Shown: positions 25,064 through 33,913, numbered from the stretch's first letter. The stretch: 64,000 nt of DNA from Candidatus Rifleibacteriota bacterium (GCA_015233155.1 JADFYG010000021.1:20628-84627); one strand, 5' to 3'. Translations and numbers: made by a program. Notes: a model not told the origin generated them from the letters alone.

Positions 25064-25716
25064 AATCTCGCACTGTCCTGGCTCTGTCACTGTGTTTTGC
25101 CTTATCAGCCCTTCCCGGATTGCTCACGGCCCAGCCGGCTCCCGGCGAACCCGGAGGGCCCCCTGGTATTGAGCAGGGCGGCCCCGGCGGACCTGGTGGC
25201 CCTGGAGGTCCCGGCGGTCCTGGTATGATGGGACGTGGTGGCCCCGGGATGATGGGGCATGGTCCCAAAGATCCAGCGGAAATGGCCAAACATCAGAAAC
25301 TCGTGGCTCTTCGCTCGACAGCGGAAGCTTACAAGAATCTTTCAGAGTTGTACAAGGCGCAGGGCAAAATCGATGAGGCGGTGGCCGAGCTGAAAAAGAT
25401 TCTTGAATTGAGTAATTCCGTCGATTTGAAAGAAGAGCCAATGATAATGAACCATTTAGGCAACGTCTATATGGAAATCGCCGAATGCTACATGAGCAAG
25501 GACCGCTTTGCCGAGGCTGAAGCGATTGTGAACGAAGGTTGTGAAAAACTCAAGAGTGCTTCCCCGGAAATAGCAACTCGCATGACTCTCTTTCTGGGCA
25601 ATGCCAACAAAAAACTCGGCAAAACCGCGGAAGCGGAAAAGTGTTTCAGACGTGTAATCGAGCTCAATGCAGGCGCTATCTCCGGAACTCCCGCAGCGGC
25701 TCCCGCCGGAAAGTAG
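25060..25716 (+). CDS. Secreted TPR protein with Gly-Gly-Pro-rich N-terminus
   Basis: Exported protein of 218 residues. Signal peptide (MKSRTVLALSLCFALSALPGLLTA) is followed by a low-complexity stretch of GGP repeats with two GPGMMG units (about 27-67), then a helical part of about three TPRs (AEAYKNLSELYKAQGKIDEAVAEL; MEIAECYMSKDRFAEAEAIV; LGNANKKLGKTAEAEKCFRRVI). Third gene of the sigma/anti-sigma operon (ATGA overlap), so it is probably the periplasmic client or sensor partner of the anti-sigma factor. A clear terminator follows. Confidence 0.75.
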   Translation: MKSRTVLALSLCFALSALPGLLTAQPAPGEPGGPPGIEQGGPGGPGGPGGPGGPGMMGRGGPGMMGHGPKDPAEMAKHQKLVALRSTAEAYKNLSELYKAQGKIDEAVAELKKILELSNSVDLKEEPMIMNHLGNVYMEIAECYMSKDRFAEAEAIVNEGCEKLKSASPEIATRMTLFLGNANKKLGKTAEAEKCFRRVIELNAGAISGTPAAAPAGK

Positions 25717-25770
25717 AGATTCGAAAACGTTTTAGATACGCCTGATCTCTAAGTCTGAATCTTATTACAG

Positions 25771-25802
25771 CTTGGGTGCGACCTCAGTCGCACCCAAGTT
25801 TA
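25771..25802 (+). terminator. Rho-independent terminator after the sigma/TPR operon
   Basis: Perfect 12-bp stem (CTTGGGTGCGAC with its complement) around a CTCA loop at 25771-25798, followed by TTTATTTC. Confidence 0.8.
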
Positions 25803-25927
25803 TTTCAGTTTGATTTGAGATCAGGAGTTAATATATTAATATTATGGTGTGCCTTCGCATATTGGTCTGAACATCAGGGCAAAACGCATAAAAAGTTTTG
25901 TAACATAGTCTTTGATAGAGGTCAGAC

Positions 25928-27307
25928 GTGAGTTCGCGAATTGTTTCATTTATAGAAGAGTTTGCAAGACTTCGCCCATTGCGAAAGAAAAGGGCACAAC
26001 CCGGCAGCAACGCTATTCCCCGAGGTTCGACGATAGCTATTATCGGGGGCGGTCTTGCAGGTCCGGCATTTGCGCGCCGAGCTCTTTGCCTTGCCTCAGA
26101 AACGGGTATTCCCATCAGGGTTGAATTGCTGACCCACCATAACTGCAACTTTTGCGCGGGGTTGATCACTGACCTGACGCTTAAAACGATGAATGATTTG
26201 TATGGTCTTTCGATTCCTGCCCAGGTTATCAAGGAAACAATTTCCGAAGTAATTTTCATCAGCCGCCACGGTTCGCTGAAGTTGCCTCTTCTTGCTCCCC
26301 TGACTTCCGTGCTCAGGACTAACAAATTCAGCCAGAAAGGTTTTGATGATTCCTGGATTGATAGCGTCTTTAAAGGGCTGAGAACATTCTCCAGTTTTAA
26401 TGTACGCCGCAATGCCAGGGTGACGGAAATCAGCCGAAAAAAGATTGGATCGGGTTTCCTTGTTACTTATGAGAAAGGAACAGAAATTCACACTTTAGAT
26501 GCGGATTTCACCGTTATTGCGACGGGGCTGAAGAGTATTCAGCAACTTTTCATGCAGAGATTTATTTCAGACTTTGGTTATCAGCCGCCAGAGCAGGTTG
26601 ACGCCAGTGTCACCGAGATCGACACGATCGGAGCAACCCACTACGATTTTTCCGGACGAATACTGGTCATTGATGGAGTCGTGGAAGATTGTCTGGTTGC
26701 CTTCATTCCAAAAGGGAGGGGATGGCTCACTGTCACTGGCCTTGGAAAAGTCTTAGCCAACCATCACATGGAGATACTTTTCAACAATCCTCTGGTGAAG
26801 CAGTACATAAGGCTTGAAAATGTGGTTGACCATCTGCGATGCCGGAAGATATGCTCGGCAAGTGTGGCGGGAAAGCCCGCTCGGACTTTTTTTGGAGATG
26901 GATGGGTAATGATAGGCGATCTGACTGGTTATGGCCGAGCCCTGAAAGACGGCTATTTTGCAGCTCTTCGGAGTGCGGATCTGGCTGCCAGAGCACTTAT
27001 TTGTCATGGTCCCTCTGAGGCCTCATTTCATCAGAATTATTTCAAACCTGTCAGCAAATTGAGTTTCGATAACCAGATCGGGATGATGCTTTACAACCTG
27101 GATCAAAGGTTTGTCAATGGACCTGTCGGCAAGTTGCTGTTTGGAACTGCTCACGCAGAGCTTCGGAGAGATGCCTATGGCGGTTTAGTGACCGCGGCAT
27201 TGCGGGCATTATTCACGGGAGAGCTTTCCTACAAGATGATCCTGGCACTCTTCGCTTCAGGAATAGGCTCACACCTTTTGAGAGGCGGCAAATCAGCCGC
27301 AATTTGA
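25928..27307 (+). CDS. FAD-dependent oxidoreductase, geranylgeranyl-reductase-like
   Basis: Flavoprotein of 459 residues. FAD-binding Rossmann motif STIAIIGGGLAGPAFARRA (about 34-52), the FAD-phosphate strand FTVIATGLKS (about 195), and the second FAD motif VMIGDLTGYGRALKDGYFAALRSADLAARAL (about 327-358), as in the geranylgeranyl reductase/PHBH-like group. A cysteine pair in HHNCNFCAGLI (about 72-78) is unusual and might bind a metal or form a disulphide. GTG start after a GAGGTCAGAC stretch. Alone in its transcript, so the substrate cannot be inferred; lipid or quinone reduction is one possibility. Confidence 0.72.
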   Translation: MSSRIVSFIEEFARLRPLRKKRAQPGSNAIPRGSTIAIIGGGLAGPAFARRALCLASETGIPIRVELLTHHNCNFCAGLITDLTLKTMNDLYGLSIPAQVIKETISEVIFISRHGSLKLPLLAPLTSVLRTNKFSQKGFDDSWIDSVFKGLRTFSSFNVRRNARVTEISRKKIGSGFLVTYEKGTEIHTLDADFTVIATGLKSIQQLFMQRFISDFGYQPPEQVDASVTEIDTIGATHYDFSGRILVIDGVVEDCLVAFIPKGRGWLTVTGLGKVLANHHMEILFNNPLVKQYIRLENVVDHLRCRKICSASVAGKPARTFFGDGWVMIGDLTGYGRALKDGYFAALRSADLAARALICHGPSEASFHQNYFKPVSKLSFDNQIGMMLYNLDQRFVNGPVGKLLFGTAHAELRRDAYGGLVTAALRALFTGELSYKMILALFASGIGSHLLRGGKSAAI

Positions 27308-27344
27308 AATACAGCAGGGTTTTGCTTACATCGGTCGCATTCCA

Positions 27345-27493
27345 GGATCATTAATTCTCGACAGGTGGGGCAGCGACCGCCGGGCGCGCCGCGTCTTTTG
27401 CCACGATCTTTCTCGGCGGGCCCGGCGGTCCCGCCCTACCATTTGTTGAAATCTGACTATTCAAGCCATTCTCCGGGGGAGAATTATATGACC
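27345..27493. repeat. 149-bp inverted-repeat element, copy 4 (dispersed)
   Basis: Same length and plan as the copies at 18866 and 19030, but diverged: left end GGATCATTAATTCTC, right end GAGAATTATATGACC, with the shared GCCGGGCGCGCCG and CCCGGCGGTCC cores and the TTCAAGCCATTCTCCGG block. Shows the element is dispersed as well as tandem. Confidence 0.78.
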
Positions 27494-27582
27494 CTCGGTT
27501 GCATTCCGTTTTTCTTTTCTTGAAAATAGATTCATGATACTCTTTTATGCGATACTGTAATGATCTTGATGAGAGGACCAAA

Positions 27583-27798
27583 ATGAAGACCAAAGCCATA
27601 ATATATCCGCCCTACTCTGAAGATACTCTGTGCCAACAGCTTCATGCCTTGTATGATAGACTTGAGGCGCGCCGCCAGATCATTCTGAAAGATCCCGACT
27701 TCAACGAGGGCAACGATGCTCTAATGCGTGAAATGGAGCGAATTGTCAAACGTATTGCGCTTATACGGGAATGCTTCGAAGAATTTTGTCCAAGTTGA
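27583..27798 (+). CDS. Small hypothetical protein
   Basis: Unrecognised 71-residue protein. After MKTKAIIYPPYSED it is almost wholly alpha-helical and charged (LHALYDRLEARRQIILKDPDF, LMREMERIVKRIALIRECFEEF), suggesting a small helical hairpin or coiled coil. GAGAGGACCAAA precedes ATG 27583; an in-frame start at 27547 is less likely. It ends 39 bases before the epimerase gene and may be co-transcribed with it. Confidence 0.5.
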   Translation: MKTKAIIYPPYSEDTLCQQLHALYDRLEARRQIILKDPDFNEGNDALMREMERIVKRIALIRECFEEFCPS

Positions 27799-27837
27799 TT
27801 TTTCGATCTTTTTCTGTCTGAGTGTGAGGTCTGTGTT

Positions 27838-28857
27838 ATGAAATCATGCGTACTTGTCACCGGAGGTGCCGGATTCATCGGTTCCCATGTGGCGCGGCAT
27901 GCGCTTGCCGCCGGTCATGAGGTCGTCGTTATCGATGACCTTTCAGGCGGCTTCAGGGAAAATGTTCCCGAGGGTGCGCGTTTTATCGAGGGCGACGCAG
28001 GTGACGAATCCCTTATAGAACATCTGTTTAATGAGACACGTTTCACTGCGATCTTTCATCTTGCCGCCTATGCTGCCGAAGGATTGTCGCATTTTATAAG
28101 ATCATTCAACTACCACAACAATCTCATAACCAGTGTAAGACTGATAAATGCAGCGATAAAACATGACGTGGAAGTCTTTGTATTCACCAGCTCAATCGCT
28201 GTATACGGGCGCAATCAGCTTCCAATGACCGAGGAGTTGACGCCGGCTCCCGAAGACCCATATGGTATTTCCAAATTTGCGGTCGAACTCGACCTCGAAG
28301 CCGCTCATCGTCTATTCGGACTGAATTACGTGATTTTCCGGCCGCACAACGTCTATGGCACTAATCAGAATCTTGGCGACCCATATCGCAATGTCATAGG
28401 CATCTTCATGAATCAGATAATGCAGGGTCAGCCACTGACTATTTTCGGCGATGGGATTCAAACCCGTGCTTTTTCTCACATTGATGACGTTGCGCCGGTT
28501 ATCGCGCGTTCGATCGGCGTTCCGGAGGCCCTTGGAAAGACGTTCAATGTTGGAGCCGACACTCCGGTTTCGGTCAACGATCTGGCAATCGCCGTCATGA
28601 AAGCCATGGGCAGGGAAGTCCCGATAATTCACCTGCCTGCGCGCAACGAAGTTCAGGACGCATTTGCCTCGCACGACCGCGTTAAATCTATTTTCGGTTT
28701 GTCCGATATCGCCGTTTCGCTTGATCGCGGGCTTGCTGAAATGGCGGACTGGGCAAAACATGCCGGCCCTCGCTCAGGGAAACCATTTGAAGGTGTAGAA
28801 ATCGAAAAAAATCTGCCACCTTCATGGAGCAAGCTGCTTTCCAGCCGAAAGAAATAA
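27838..28857 (+). CDS. NAD-dependent sugar-nucleotide epimerase/dehydratase
   Basis: Extended short-chain dehydrogenase of 339 residues. NAD-binding GGAGFIGSHVARHAL at residues 8-22, the acidic ribose-binding site IDDLSGG (about 34), the catalytic Ser in FVFTSSIAVYGR (about 118), and the Tyr-x3-Lys pair in DPYGISKFAVE (about 140-150). FRPHNVYG and GDGIQTRAFSHIDDVA are typical of UDP-glucose 4-epimerase relatives. Likely epimerises a UDP-hexose for cell-surface glycan; exact sugar unknown. No glycosyltransferases adjoin it. Confidence 0.85.
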   Translation: MKSCVLVTGGAGFIGSHVARHALAAGHEVVVIDDLSGGFRENVPEGARFIEGDAGDESLIEHLFNETRFTAIFHLAAYAAEGLSHFIRSFNYHNNLITSVRLINAAIKHDVEVFVFTSSIAVYGRNQLPMTEELTPAPEDPYGISKFAVELDLEAAHRLFGLNYVIFRPHNVYGTNQNLGDPYRNVIGIFMNQIMQGQPLTIFGDGIQTRAFSHIDDVAPVIARSIGVPEALGKTFNVGADTPVSVNDLAIAVMKAMGREVPIIHLPARNEVQDAFASHDRVKSIFGLSDIAVSLDRGLAEMADWAKHAGPRSGKPFEGVEIEKNLPPSWSKLLSSRKK

Positions 28858-28924
28858 AACTCAGATTATTTTAGTTTTCTTCGTGTTCTCGTGGGCTTTG
28901 TGAGAAATTTTGTCTGTCATTTTA

Positions 28925-29872
28925 TTATAGCGTCTTTTTTTCTGGTTTTGACAGTTCGACCTTCTTCCAATGTGGGGAGACAGGGTCTTTTATAGCGGCT
29001 TTTTCTTCGTCGGTGAGCACGTATTTTTTCATGAAACCATCGAGATTAGAAAAAACTCCCATTAAAATATTGATCTCACGTCGTTTTGCCGCCGCACGTG
29101 AAATGAAGGCTCTGATGACTTGAAACAGCGCATCCGCGTTTAAACGAGGCAGGAAATGACATCGCTCCATCACCGACTTCATGTGTCGATAGAAAATCGA
29201 TAATTCATCGGTCGTCGGAAACGCCTCGTAGGGATCACCTTCGTGCGGATTGTTCAGCGGGCGTGGGTTTCCGAAGGCATTCCAGAGTTCATATGCCACG
29301 AGTAAAACCGCCTGGGAAAGATTCATCGAGGAAAACGCCGGGTCGGTTTGCACGCGAATAGTTCCCTGACAGTGTTTCAACTCTTCTATCGTCAAACCCC
29401 ATTCTTCGCGGCCGAAAAGAATCGAGATCACTCCTCCTGGTAATGCCGGAGCAATTCGTTCAACTCCTTCGCGAATCGTGTAATTCGGTTCATGATATTC
29501 GCCGCGTCGATTTGATGTCCCAAGCACGAGCACGCTGCCGGCAATGGCTTCCTGTAAATCGTTTACAATGCGCGCACTTTGTAAAATGTCTTTCGCATGA
29601 AGCGCCATTTTTTCCGCTTCCATGTTCAGTTTGCAGGCTGGTCGTAATAATACGAGATCGCGAAGGCCGAAATTTTTCATCGCCCGACAGACGGAGCCGA
29701 CATTCATGGGCCCCTGTGGCTCAACGAGAATGATGCGAATATTACGAATTAATGGCGGTTTTGCCGGGCTTTTTGCCTTGGATGATGATTTAACTTCAAT
29801 CGCTTCGGGAGAAGACGAAGATGTCGAATCAGGCGGCGGAGGGGATGTTGGCGAAGAAATAGAAGTCGTCAT
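28925..29872 (-). CDS. trmJ: TrmJ/LasT-type RNA 2'-O-methyltransferase (SPOUT family)
   Basis: SAM-dependent knotted methylase of 315 residues; TrmJ methylates the ribose of tRNA position 32. After a Ser/Pro-rich N-terminal extension of ~42 residues, the SPOUT motifs appear: RIILVEPQGPMNVGSVCRAMKNFGL (motif 1), ISILFGREEWGL (motif 2) and SSMNLSQAVLLVAYELW (motif 3). A helical C-terminal part (about 235-315) fits TrmJ. The start MTTSISS at 29872 is chosen because the longer frame runs through the tRNA gene. It lies 33 bases behind tRNA-Val on the same strand and could share its promoter. Confidence 0.85.
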   Translation of the reverse strand: MTTSISSPTSPPPPDSTSSSSPEAIEVKSSSKAKSPAKPPLIRNIRIILVEPQGPMNVGSVCRAMKNFGLRDLVLLRPACKLNMEAEKMALHAKDILQSARIVNDLQEAIAGSVLVLGTSNRRGEYHEPNYTIREGVERIAPALPGGVISILFGREEWGLTIEELKHCQGTIRVQTDPAFSSMNLSQAVLLVAYELWNAFGNPRPLNNPHEGDPYEAFPTTDELSIFYRHMKSVMERCHFLPRLNADALFQVIRAFISRAAAKRREINILMGVFSNLDGFMKKYVLTDEEKAAIKDPVSPHWKKVELSKPEKKTL

Positions 29873-29905
29873 GACGCAACGATAAAACCTTCCGAAAACA
29901 AAAAA

Positions 29906-29980
29906 TAGGCTCGAGCGGACTTGAACCGCTGACCCCCACGATGTCAACGTGGTGCTCTAACCAAACTGAGCTACGAGCCT
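29906..29980 (-). tRNA. tRNA-Val (anticodon GAC)
   Basis: Cloverleaf on the minus strand: acceptor AGGCTCG pairs with CGAGCCT (7 bp, discriminator A), T8-A9, D-arm GCTC...GAGC, anticodon stem CCACG/CGTGG with loop TTGACAT (anticodon GAC, Val), T-arm AGCGG-TTCAAGT-CCGCT. No CCA is encoded. A T-run follows the 3' end. Reads GUC and GUU codons. Confidence 0.95.
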
Positions 29981-29991
29981 GTAACCGTTGC

Positions 29992-30020
29992 ATATTATCA
30001 TCATCCATATTTTCTGTCAA
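29992..30020 (-). promoter_or_regulatory. Promoter of tRNA-Val (and possibly trmJ)
   Basis: Minus strand: -35 TTGACA (30015-30020), exactly 17 bases, -10 TAATAT (29992-29997), ending 11 bases before the tRNA 5' end. Confidence 0.7.
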
Positions 30021-30060
30021 TAATATAATTGGTGATAATGGGGTCAGCGCCGAATGCCAC

Positions 30061-30260
30061 TAAGTCCCTGGTTAAGTCCCTGGTTCAACTGAGAATATCG
30101 GTGATTATTTGCCCGGTTCTTATCTGCGTTCATCTGTGTTTATCTGTGGTCAATTCTCGTTTTCGTCTTTATCTTCGGTTCTTATCCGTGGTCGGTTCTT
30201 AGCTGAATTCACCCGCGTGTATCTGTGGTTAAAGTTTAAATCGAGTCGGGCTTGTGACCG
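30061..30260. repeat. Short repeats in the gltX upstream region
   Basis: A 12-bp unit TAAGTCCCTGGT occurs twice in direct succession (30061-30084). It is followed by recurring ATCTGTG-GTTNAT-like words (about 30120-30240: ATCTGTGTTTATCTGTGG and relatives), a low-complexity intergenic type seen in many environmental genomes. The gap 29981-30390 otherwise holds only the tRNA promoter; a long frame read through it upstream of gltX has no coding character. Confidence 0.5.
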
Positions 30261-30390
30261 CGTCGCTCTTGATGTATTCTATCTGCGCTTTTCAGCAAAG
30301 GCTTCTCCGTGCTCTTTGTCCAAAATATTTTCCGGCATCGCATCACCGTCGTGTGATGCCTGCTACAACTGGTTTACAGGGAGTTTTCCC

Positions 30391-31866
30391 ATGTCATTGT
30401 CTACAGCGGTTCGTGTCAGGTTCGCCCCATCACCAACAGGTAATCTTCATGTCGGAGGAGCTCGAACCGCCCTTTTCAACTGGCTGTATGCCCGCCGTCA
30501 CGGCGGCGTCTTCGTGCTGCGCATCGAAGACACTGACGCGGAGCGTTCCAAGGATGAATATGTAAAAGCGATTCTCGACGGACTCCGCTGGCTCGGAATC
30601 GATTGGGATGAAGGCCCGGAAAAAGACGGCGCGTTCGGTCCATACTTCCAGACCGCCAGAATGCCCCTATACAAGGCGGCCGTTGATAAATTGCTCGACG
30701 GGAAAAAACTGTATCACTGTTTTTGCACTCACGATACGCTCGAAGCCATGCGTGCGGAGCAACTCGAAAAGAAGCTCCCGGTGCGCTATGATGGACGCTG
30801 CCGCGCGCTCGATCATGAAGAAGTCACGCGACGCCTGCGTTCTGGAGAAAAACATGTGCTTCGTCTTCGACTTTCAGAAGGCGAAAACGTAAGCTGGGAC
30901 GATCTCAATAAAGGACCGTTGAGCTTTTCGTCCGATCTTCTCGACGATCTCGTTGTCGTGAAGTCCGATGGTTTTCCTACATACAATTTTGCAGTCGTCA
31001 TTGATGATGTTGGAATGAAGATCACCCATGTCATTCGCGGCGAAGACCACATTTCGAATACACCAAAACAAATTTTGCTTTATCGCGCGCTTGGTGAGAC
31101 TATTCCGCAGTTTGCTCATATTCCGATGATTCTCGGACCAGATCGTTCAAGGCTCAGCAAACGTCACGGAGCGACATCCGTCATTGATTACAAGGAGATG
31201 GGGTTCGAGCCGGAAGCGTTTCGCAATTATCTTGCTCTGCTTGGCTGGTCCCCTGAAGACAATACCCAGGAAATCCTCAGCCGCGAACAGATGTTCGCTC
31301 AGTTCGGTATCGAGCGGGTAAGCTCGCACGGAGCCATTTTCAATCTTGACAAGCTGCGTTGGATGAATGCCGAATATATCAAGAAGATGAGCGGAGAAAC
31401 ACTTCTGGATCGTCTCACGCCATGGCTGGAAAAAATTCCCGGGTTTCCCGGTACATACGACAGACAGGCTCTATGTAACATTGTGAGCCTTTTTCGTGAG
31501 CGCATACAGACATTCAATGAAATTACCGCCCAGGCCGGCTGGTTTTTTGCCGATCCCACTGAGTTCGACCCCAAGGGGCTCGAGAAAACCGGAAAAGTGC
31601 CGGATCGCGCCGCTATGGCTCGTGCCATAGGTGAGAAATTCGCCGATCGTAATGGACTGACCGGCTTTTCCGAATCCGATATTGAGACTTTTCTGCGAGG
31701 GCACGCAGCGGCGACCGGCAAAAAAGCCGGGGATGTAATAGGGCTGTGTCGCCTGGCTCTGACAGGCTGCACTGCAACCCCCGGCCTCTTCGAACTTGCC
31801 GCTTTGCTTGGGCGCGATCGATGTTCCGCACGTATGATGAGATTCGCCGGGTGCTTCCCGGACTGA
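30391..31866 (+). CDS. gltX: Glutamyl-tRNA synthetase
   Basis: Class I aminoacyl-tRNA synthetase of 491 residues that charges tRNA-Glu. HIGH-type motif in RFAPSPTGNLHVGGARTALFN (about 8-28), GEDHISNTPKQILLYRALG, and the KMSKS-type loop RLSKRHGATSV (about 253). The C-terminal anticodon-binding helical domain is complete. The start MSLSTAVRV, behind GGGAGTTTTCCC, is chosen over a 94-residue in-frame extension through repeats. Only one such gene is present, so discriminating versus non-discriminating charging cannot be told. Its stop overlaps the apbE start (TGATG). Confidence 0.95.
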   Translation: MSLSTAVRVRFAPSPTGNLHVGGARTALFNWLYARRHGGVFVLRIEDTDAERSKDEYVKAILDGLRWLGIDWDEGPEKDGAFGPYFQTARMPLYKAAVDKLLDGKKLYHCFCTHDTLEAMRAEQLEKKLPVRYDGRCRALDHEEVTRRLRSGEKHVLRLRLSEGENVSWDDLNKGPLSFSSDLLDDLVVVKSDGFPTYNFAVVIDDVGMKITHVIRGEDHISNTPKQILLYRALGETIPQFAHIPMILGPDRSRLSKRHGATSVIDYKEMGFEPEAFRNYLALLGWSPEDNTQEILSREQMFAQFGIERVSSHGAIFNLDKLRWMNAEYIKKMSGETLLDRLTPWLEKIPGFPGTYDRQALCNIVSLFRERIQTFNEITAQAGWFFADPTEFDPKGLEKTGKVPDRAAMARAIGEKFADRNGLTGFSESDIETFLRGHAAATGKKAGDVIGLCRLALTGCTATPGLFELAALLGRDRCSARMMRFAGCFPD

Positions 31867-32885
31867 TGTCAGTAGAAACAAGAATTCTGCCATGGTGGTC
31901 GATCGGCATTGTCGGCATCATGGCCTTGTACATTGTGTTCGGCTCCCAGCCGGAGACCGAACTTGAACAACCATTTCGATACTCCGGATTTCTGATGGAC
32001 AGCATAGCCAATATAACCGCCTATGGCCCTCGCCCCGTCGCCTCAGCCGCTGTCGATGCGGCTCTGGCTGCCATGCGCCGGCTCGATGATGCCGCTTCAT
32101 TTCATCGTCCGGATTCAGCCCTTGCAAGATTGAATCGTGATAGAAAAATTGTTCCTGATGCAATTTTGGCACCTATTCTCCGCGCTTCTTCTGAGGCGGC
32201 TGTGATCTCGGAGGGTTATTGCGATCCGACGTTTGCCGTACTGCATCGTTCTTATGGTTTCTATGACGGTCATGGTCGTCTTCCTCCCGATTCCGAGATC
32301 GCCGCCGATCTTGCACTTATCGGCTGGAGCCGGATGACCAGCGAATTTGAACAAACGTTTCATCTCGCTTCAGGAGCGCTGATCGATCTTGGCGGTATCG
32401 GCGGCGGATTCGCACTGCAAATGGCAGCCGATGCCATGCGTGCGGCTTCGTGTACGACTTTTTTCATCGATGATGGCGGCGATCTCTGGATGGAAGGCAG
32501 CAAACCGGACAAAACTCCATGGCGGATAGCAGTACGGGATCCGCGTTCGGATGAGCGATCCCTTGCCATGATCGAAACGTATGAACCGCTTGCGGTATCG
32601 ACTTCGGGTGATTACGAACGTTTCGTTGAAGTGGACGGAAGGCGTTACGGCCACATCATGGATCCTCACACAGGCCGCTCCGCGGCATGGTATCGCTCAG
32701 TAACCGTTCTTGCCTCAGATCCGGTCACTGCCGAAATTCAAGGTTTGACACTGTTCGCCATGCCGCCCGCCGAGGGGCGTAACTTCGCCGATAAATACAG
32801 GATTCCGGCGTTGTTTCTTCCGGCATCCGGGCCAGTTTGGCTTACGGCGGCCGGCGAGAACCGTTTCAGCGAGATCTCACAATGA
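31866..32885 (+). CDS. apbE: FAD:protein FMN transferase (ApbE)
   Basis: Periplasmic, membrane-anchored flavin transferase of 339 residues that attaches FMN covalently to Thr or Ser of Rnf/Nqr subunits. One N-terminal helix (SIGIVGIMALYIVFG) is followed by the ApbE fold: RLDDAASFHRPDSALARLNR, ALIDLGGIGGGFALQMAADAM, the metal site DDGGDLW and the hallmark HIMDPHTGRS. The start ATG overlaps the gltX stop; an in-frame ATG at 31821 inside gltX is the alternative. First of a three-gene set with NusG_II and Gx transporter genes. Confidence 0.9.
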   Translation: MSVETRILPWWSIGIVGIMALYIVFGSQPETELEQPFRYSGFLMDSIANITAYGPRPVASAAVDAALAAMRRLDDAASFHRPDSALARLNRDRKIVPDAILAPILRASSEAAVISEGYCDPTFAVLHRSYGFYDGHGRLPPDSEIAADLALIGWSRMTSEFEQTFHLASGALIDLGGIGGGFALQMAADAMRAASCTTFFIDDGGDLWMEGSKPDKTPWRIAVRDPRSDERSLAMIETYEPLAVSTSGDYERFVEVDGRRYGHIMDPHTGRSAAWYRSVTVLASDPVTAEIQGLTLFAMPPAEGRNFADKYRIPALFLPASGPVWLTAAGENRFSEISQ

Positions 32886-33319
32886 CCGAACTATTTCGAA
32901 GCGATAATGATGAAGCACAAGAAAGGCGCGTTGCGCCGCGCTTTCTGACAATGACAGATATCAGATTATGTGTGTTTCTGGTTGTTATTTCCCTTATGAC
33001 ATGGCTGGCGAGCAGGTCGGGCAATTCCGGCAGTGCATGGCATTGTCGGGTTGTATCGATTGCGTCTTCCAGGACGGTTGATCGTGTTTTCAGCACCATA
33101 CCGGCTTCACCGCTTGAGGTTTCCGGGCGCCTTGGCACCTCGACCCTCGAATGGGACAAGATGGGCCGCGTTCGTTTCATTGCCTCGCCTTGTCCGCATC
33201 ATGTCTGCATCGGGCAAGGCTGGACTTCACCACCGTTCAGCGTGGCATGCGTTCCCAATGGCATTCTGGTCGAGTTTCCCTCCAGGCATCCGAATGATCC
33301 TGACGGTATTTCGCGCTGA
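32882..33319 (+). CDS. NusG domain II family protein
   Basis: Small membrane-anchored protein of 145 residues. One helix (LCVFLVVISLMTWLA, about 31-45) is followed by the isolated NusG domain II beta fold found outside transcription factors: LEWDKMGRVRFIASPCPHHVCIGQGW, ending FSVACVPNGILVEF. The conserved cysteines (about 103, 107 and 123) are kept. Start ATG overlaps the apbE stop (ATGA). This family is nearly always next to apbE and the Gx transporter, pointing to a shared, unproven role in redox or quinone-related membrane chemistry. Confidence 0.82.
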   Translation: MTELFRSDNDEAQERRVAPRFLTMTDIRLCVFLVVISLMTWLASRSGNSGSAWHCRVVSIASSRTVDRVFSTIPASPLEVSGRLGTSTLEWDKMGRVRFIASPCPHHVCIGQGWTSPPFSVACVPNGILVEFPSRHPNDPDGISR

Positions 33320-33321
33320 TT

Positions 33322-33909
33322 ATGAGTGATCTGACCAAAATGAGTGAGTTTTCCGGGCGTTCAGATGATTTTCGTTTCATCGATGCCGATTCGATTTCCG
33401 TAAGTGCATATACCGGAAGTCCGCTTGCGTTCTGGACGCTTCTGGCCATGTTGGGCGCCGCCGCCTCAGCAATCCAGGTGATCGAGTCGCCTTTGCCGCG
33501 TCTTCTCCCCTGGATAAAACCGGGCCTCTCCAATGCGCTGATTCTTTATGGAATGATACGTATTTCCATTCCATTCGGCATGGGTGTCGTTTTTATCAGG
33601 ACGCTACTGTCTGGAATGGCTCTCGGAATACTTTTTTCCCCTGTTCACCTTTTATCGCTCGCCGGAGGAGTTGCCTCAACGATTGTCATGGCGATTGCGC
33701 TTCGGTTTGCACGTTCCGCCACGCTGGGTTTATCCGGAATCAGCGTAGCGGGAGCGATTGCCAACAATCTTGCCCAGCTCTCGACCGTCGGATTACTGTT
33801 TGCCGGTCATTTTCCGCTATGGCTCAATCTCTCGCTGATGATCTGGGTTGCTGTTCCGGCCGGCCTGATCGTCGCGCGCATCACGGATGAACTCTTGAGG
33901 AGAACCTGA
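33322..33909 (+). CDS. Gx transporter family protein (heptaprenyl diphosphate synthase component I-like)
   Basis: Polytopic membrane protein of 195 residues with five or six helices. Family marks: IQVIESPLPRLLPWIKPGLSNALILYGM, IRTLLSGMALG, and SLAGGVASTIVMAIALR, which resemble energy-coupling-factor-type substrate-binding proteins. Often annotated as heptaprenyl diphosphate synthase component I, though no prenyl synthase is adjacent. Two bases separate it from the NusG_II stop and four from maf, so it is part of one transcript. Substrate unknown. Confidence 0.82.
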   Translation: MSDLTKMSEFSGRSDDFRFIDADSISVSAYTGSPLAFWTLLAMLGAAASAIQVIESPLPRLLPWIKPGLSNALILYGMIRISIPFGMGVVFIRTLLSGMALGILFSPVHLLSLAGGVASTIVMAIALRFARSATLGLSGISVAGAIANNLAQLSTVGLLFAGHFPLWLNLSLMIWVAVPAGLIVARITDELLRRT

Positions 33910-33913
33910 TTCC

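Noticed and set aside
30109..30390. 94-residue N-terminal extension of GltX
   Set aside because: It reads through the low-complexity intergenic repeats; GltX proteins begin at the RFAPSPTG motif and a ribosome site precedes ATG 30391.
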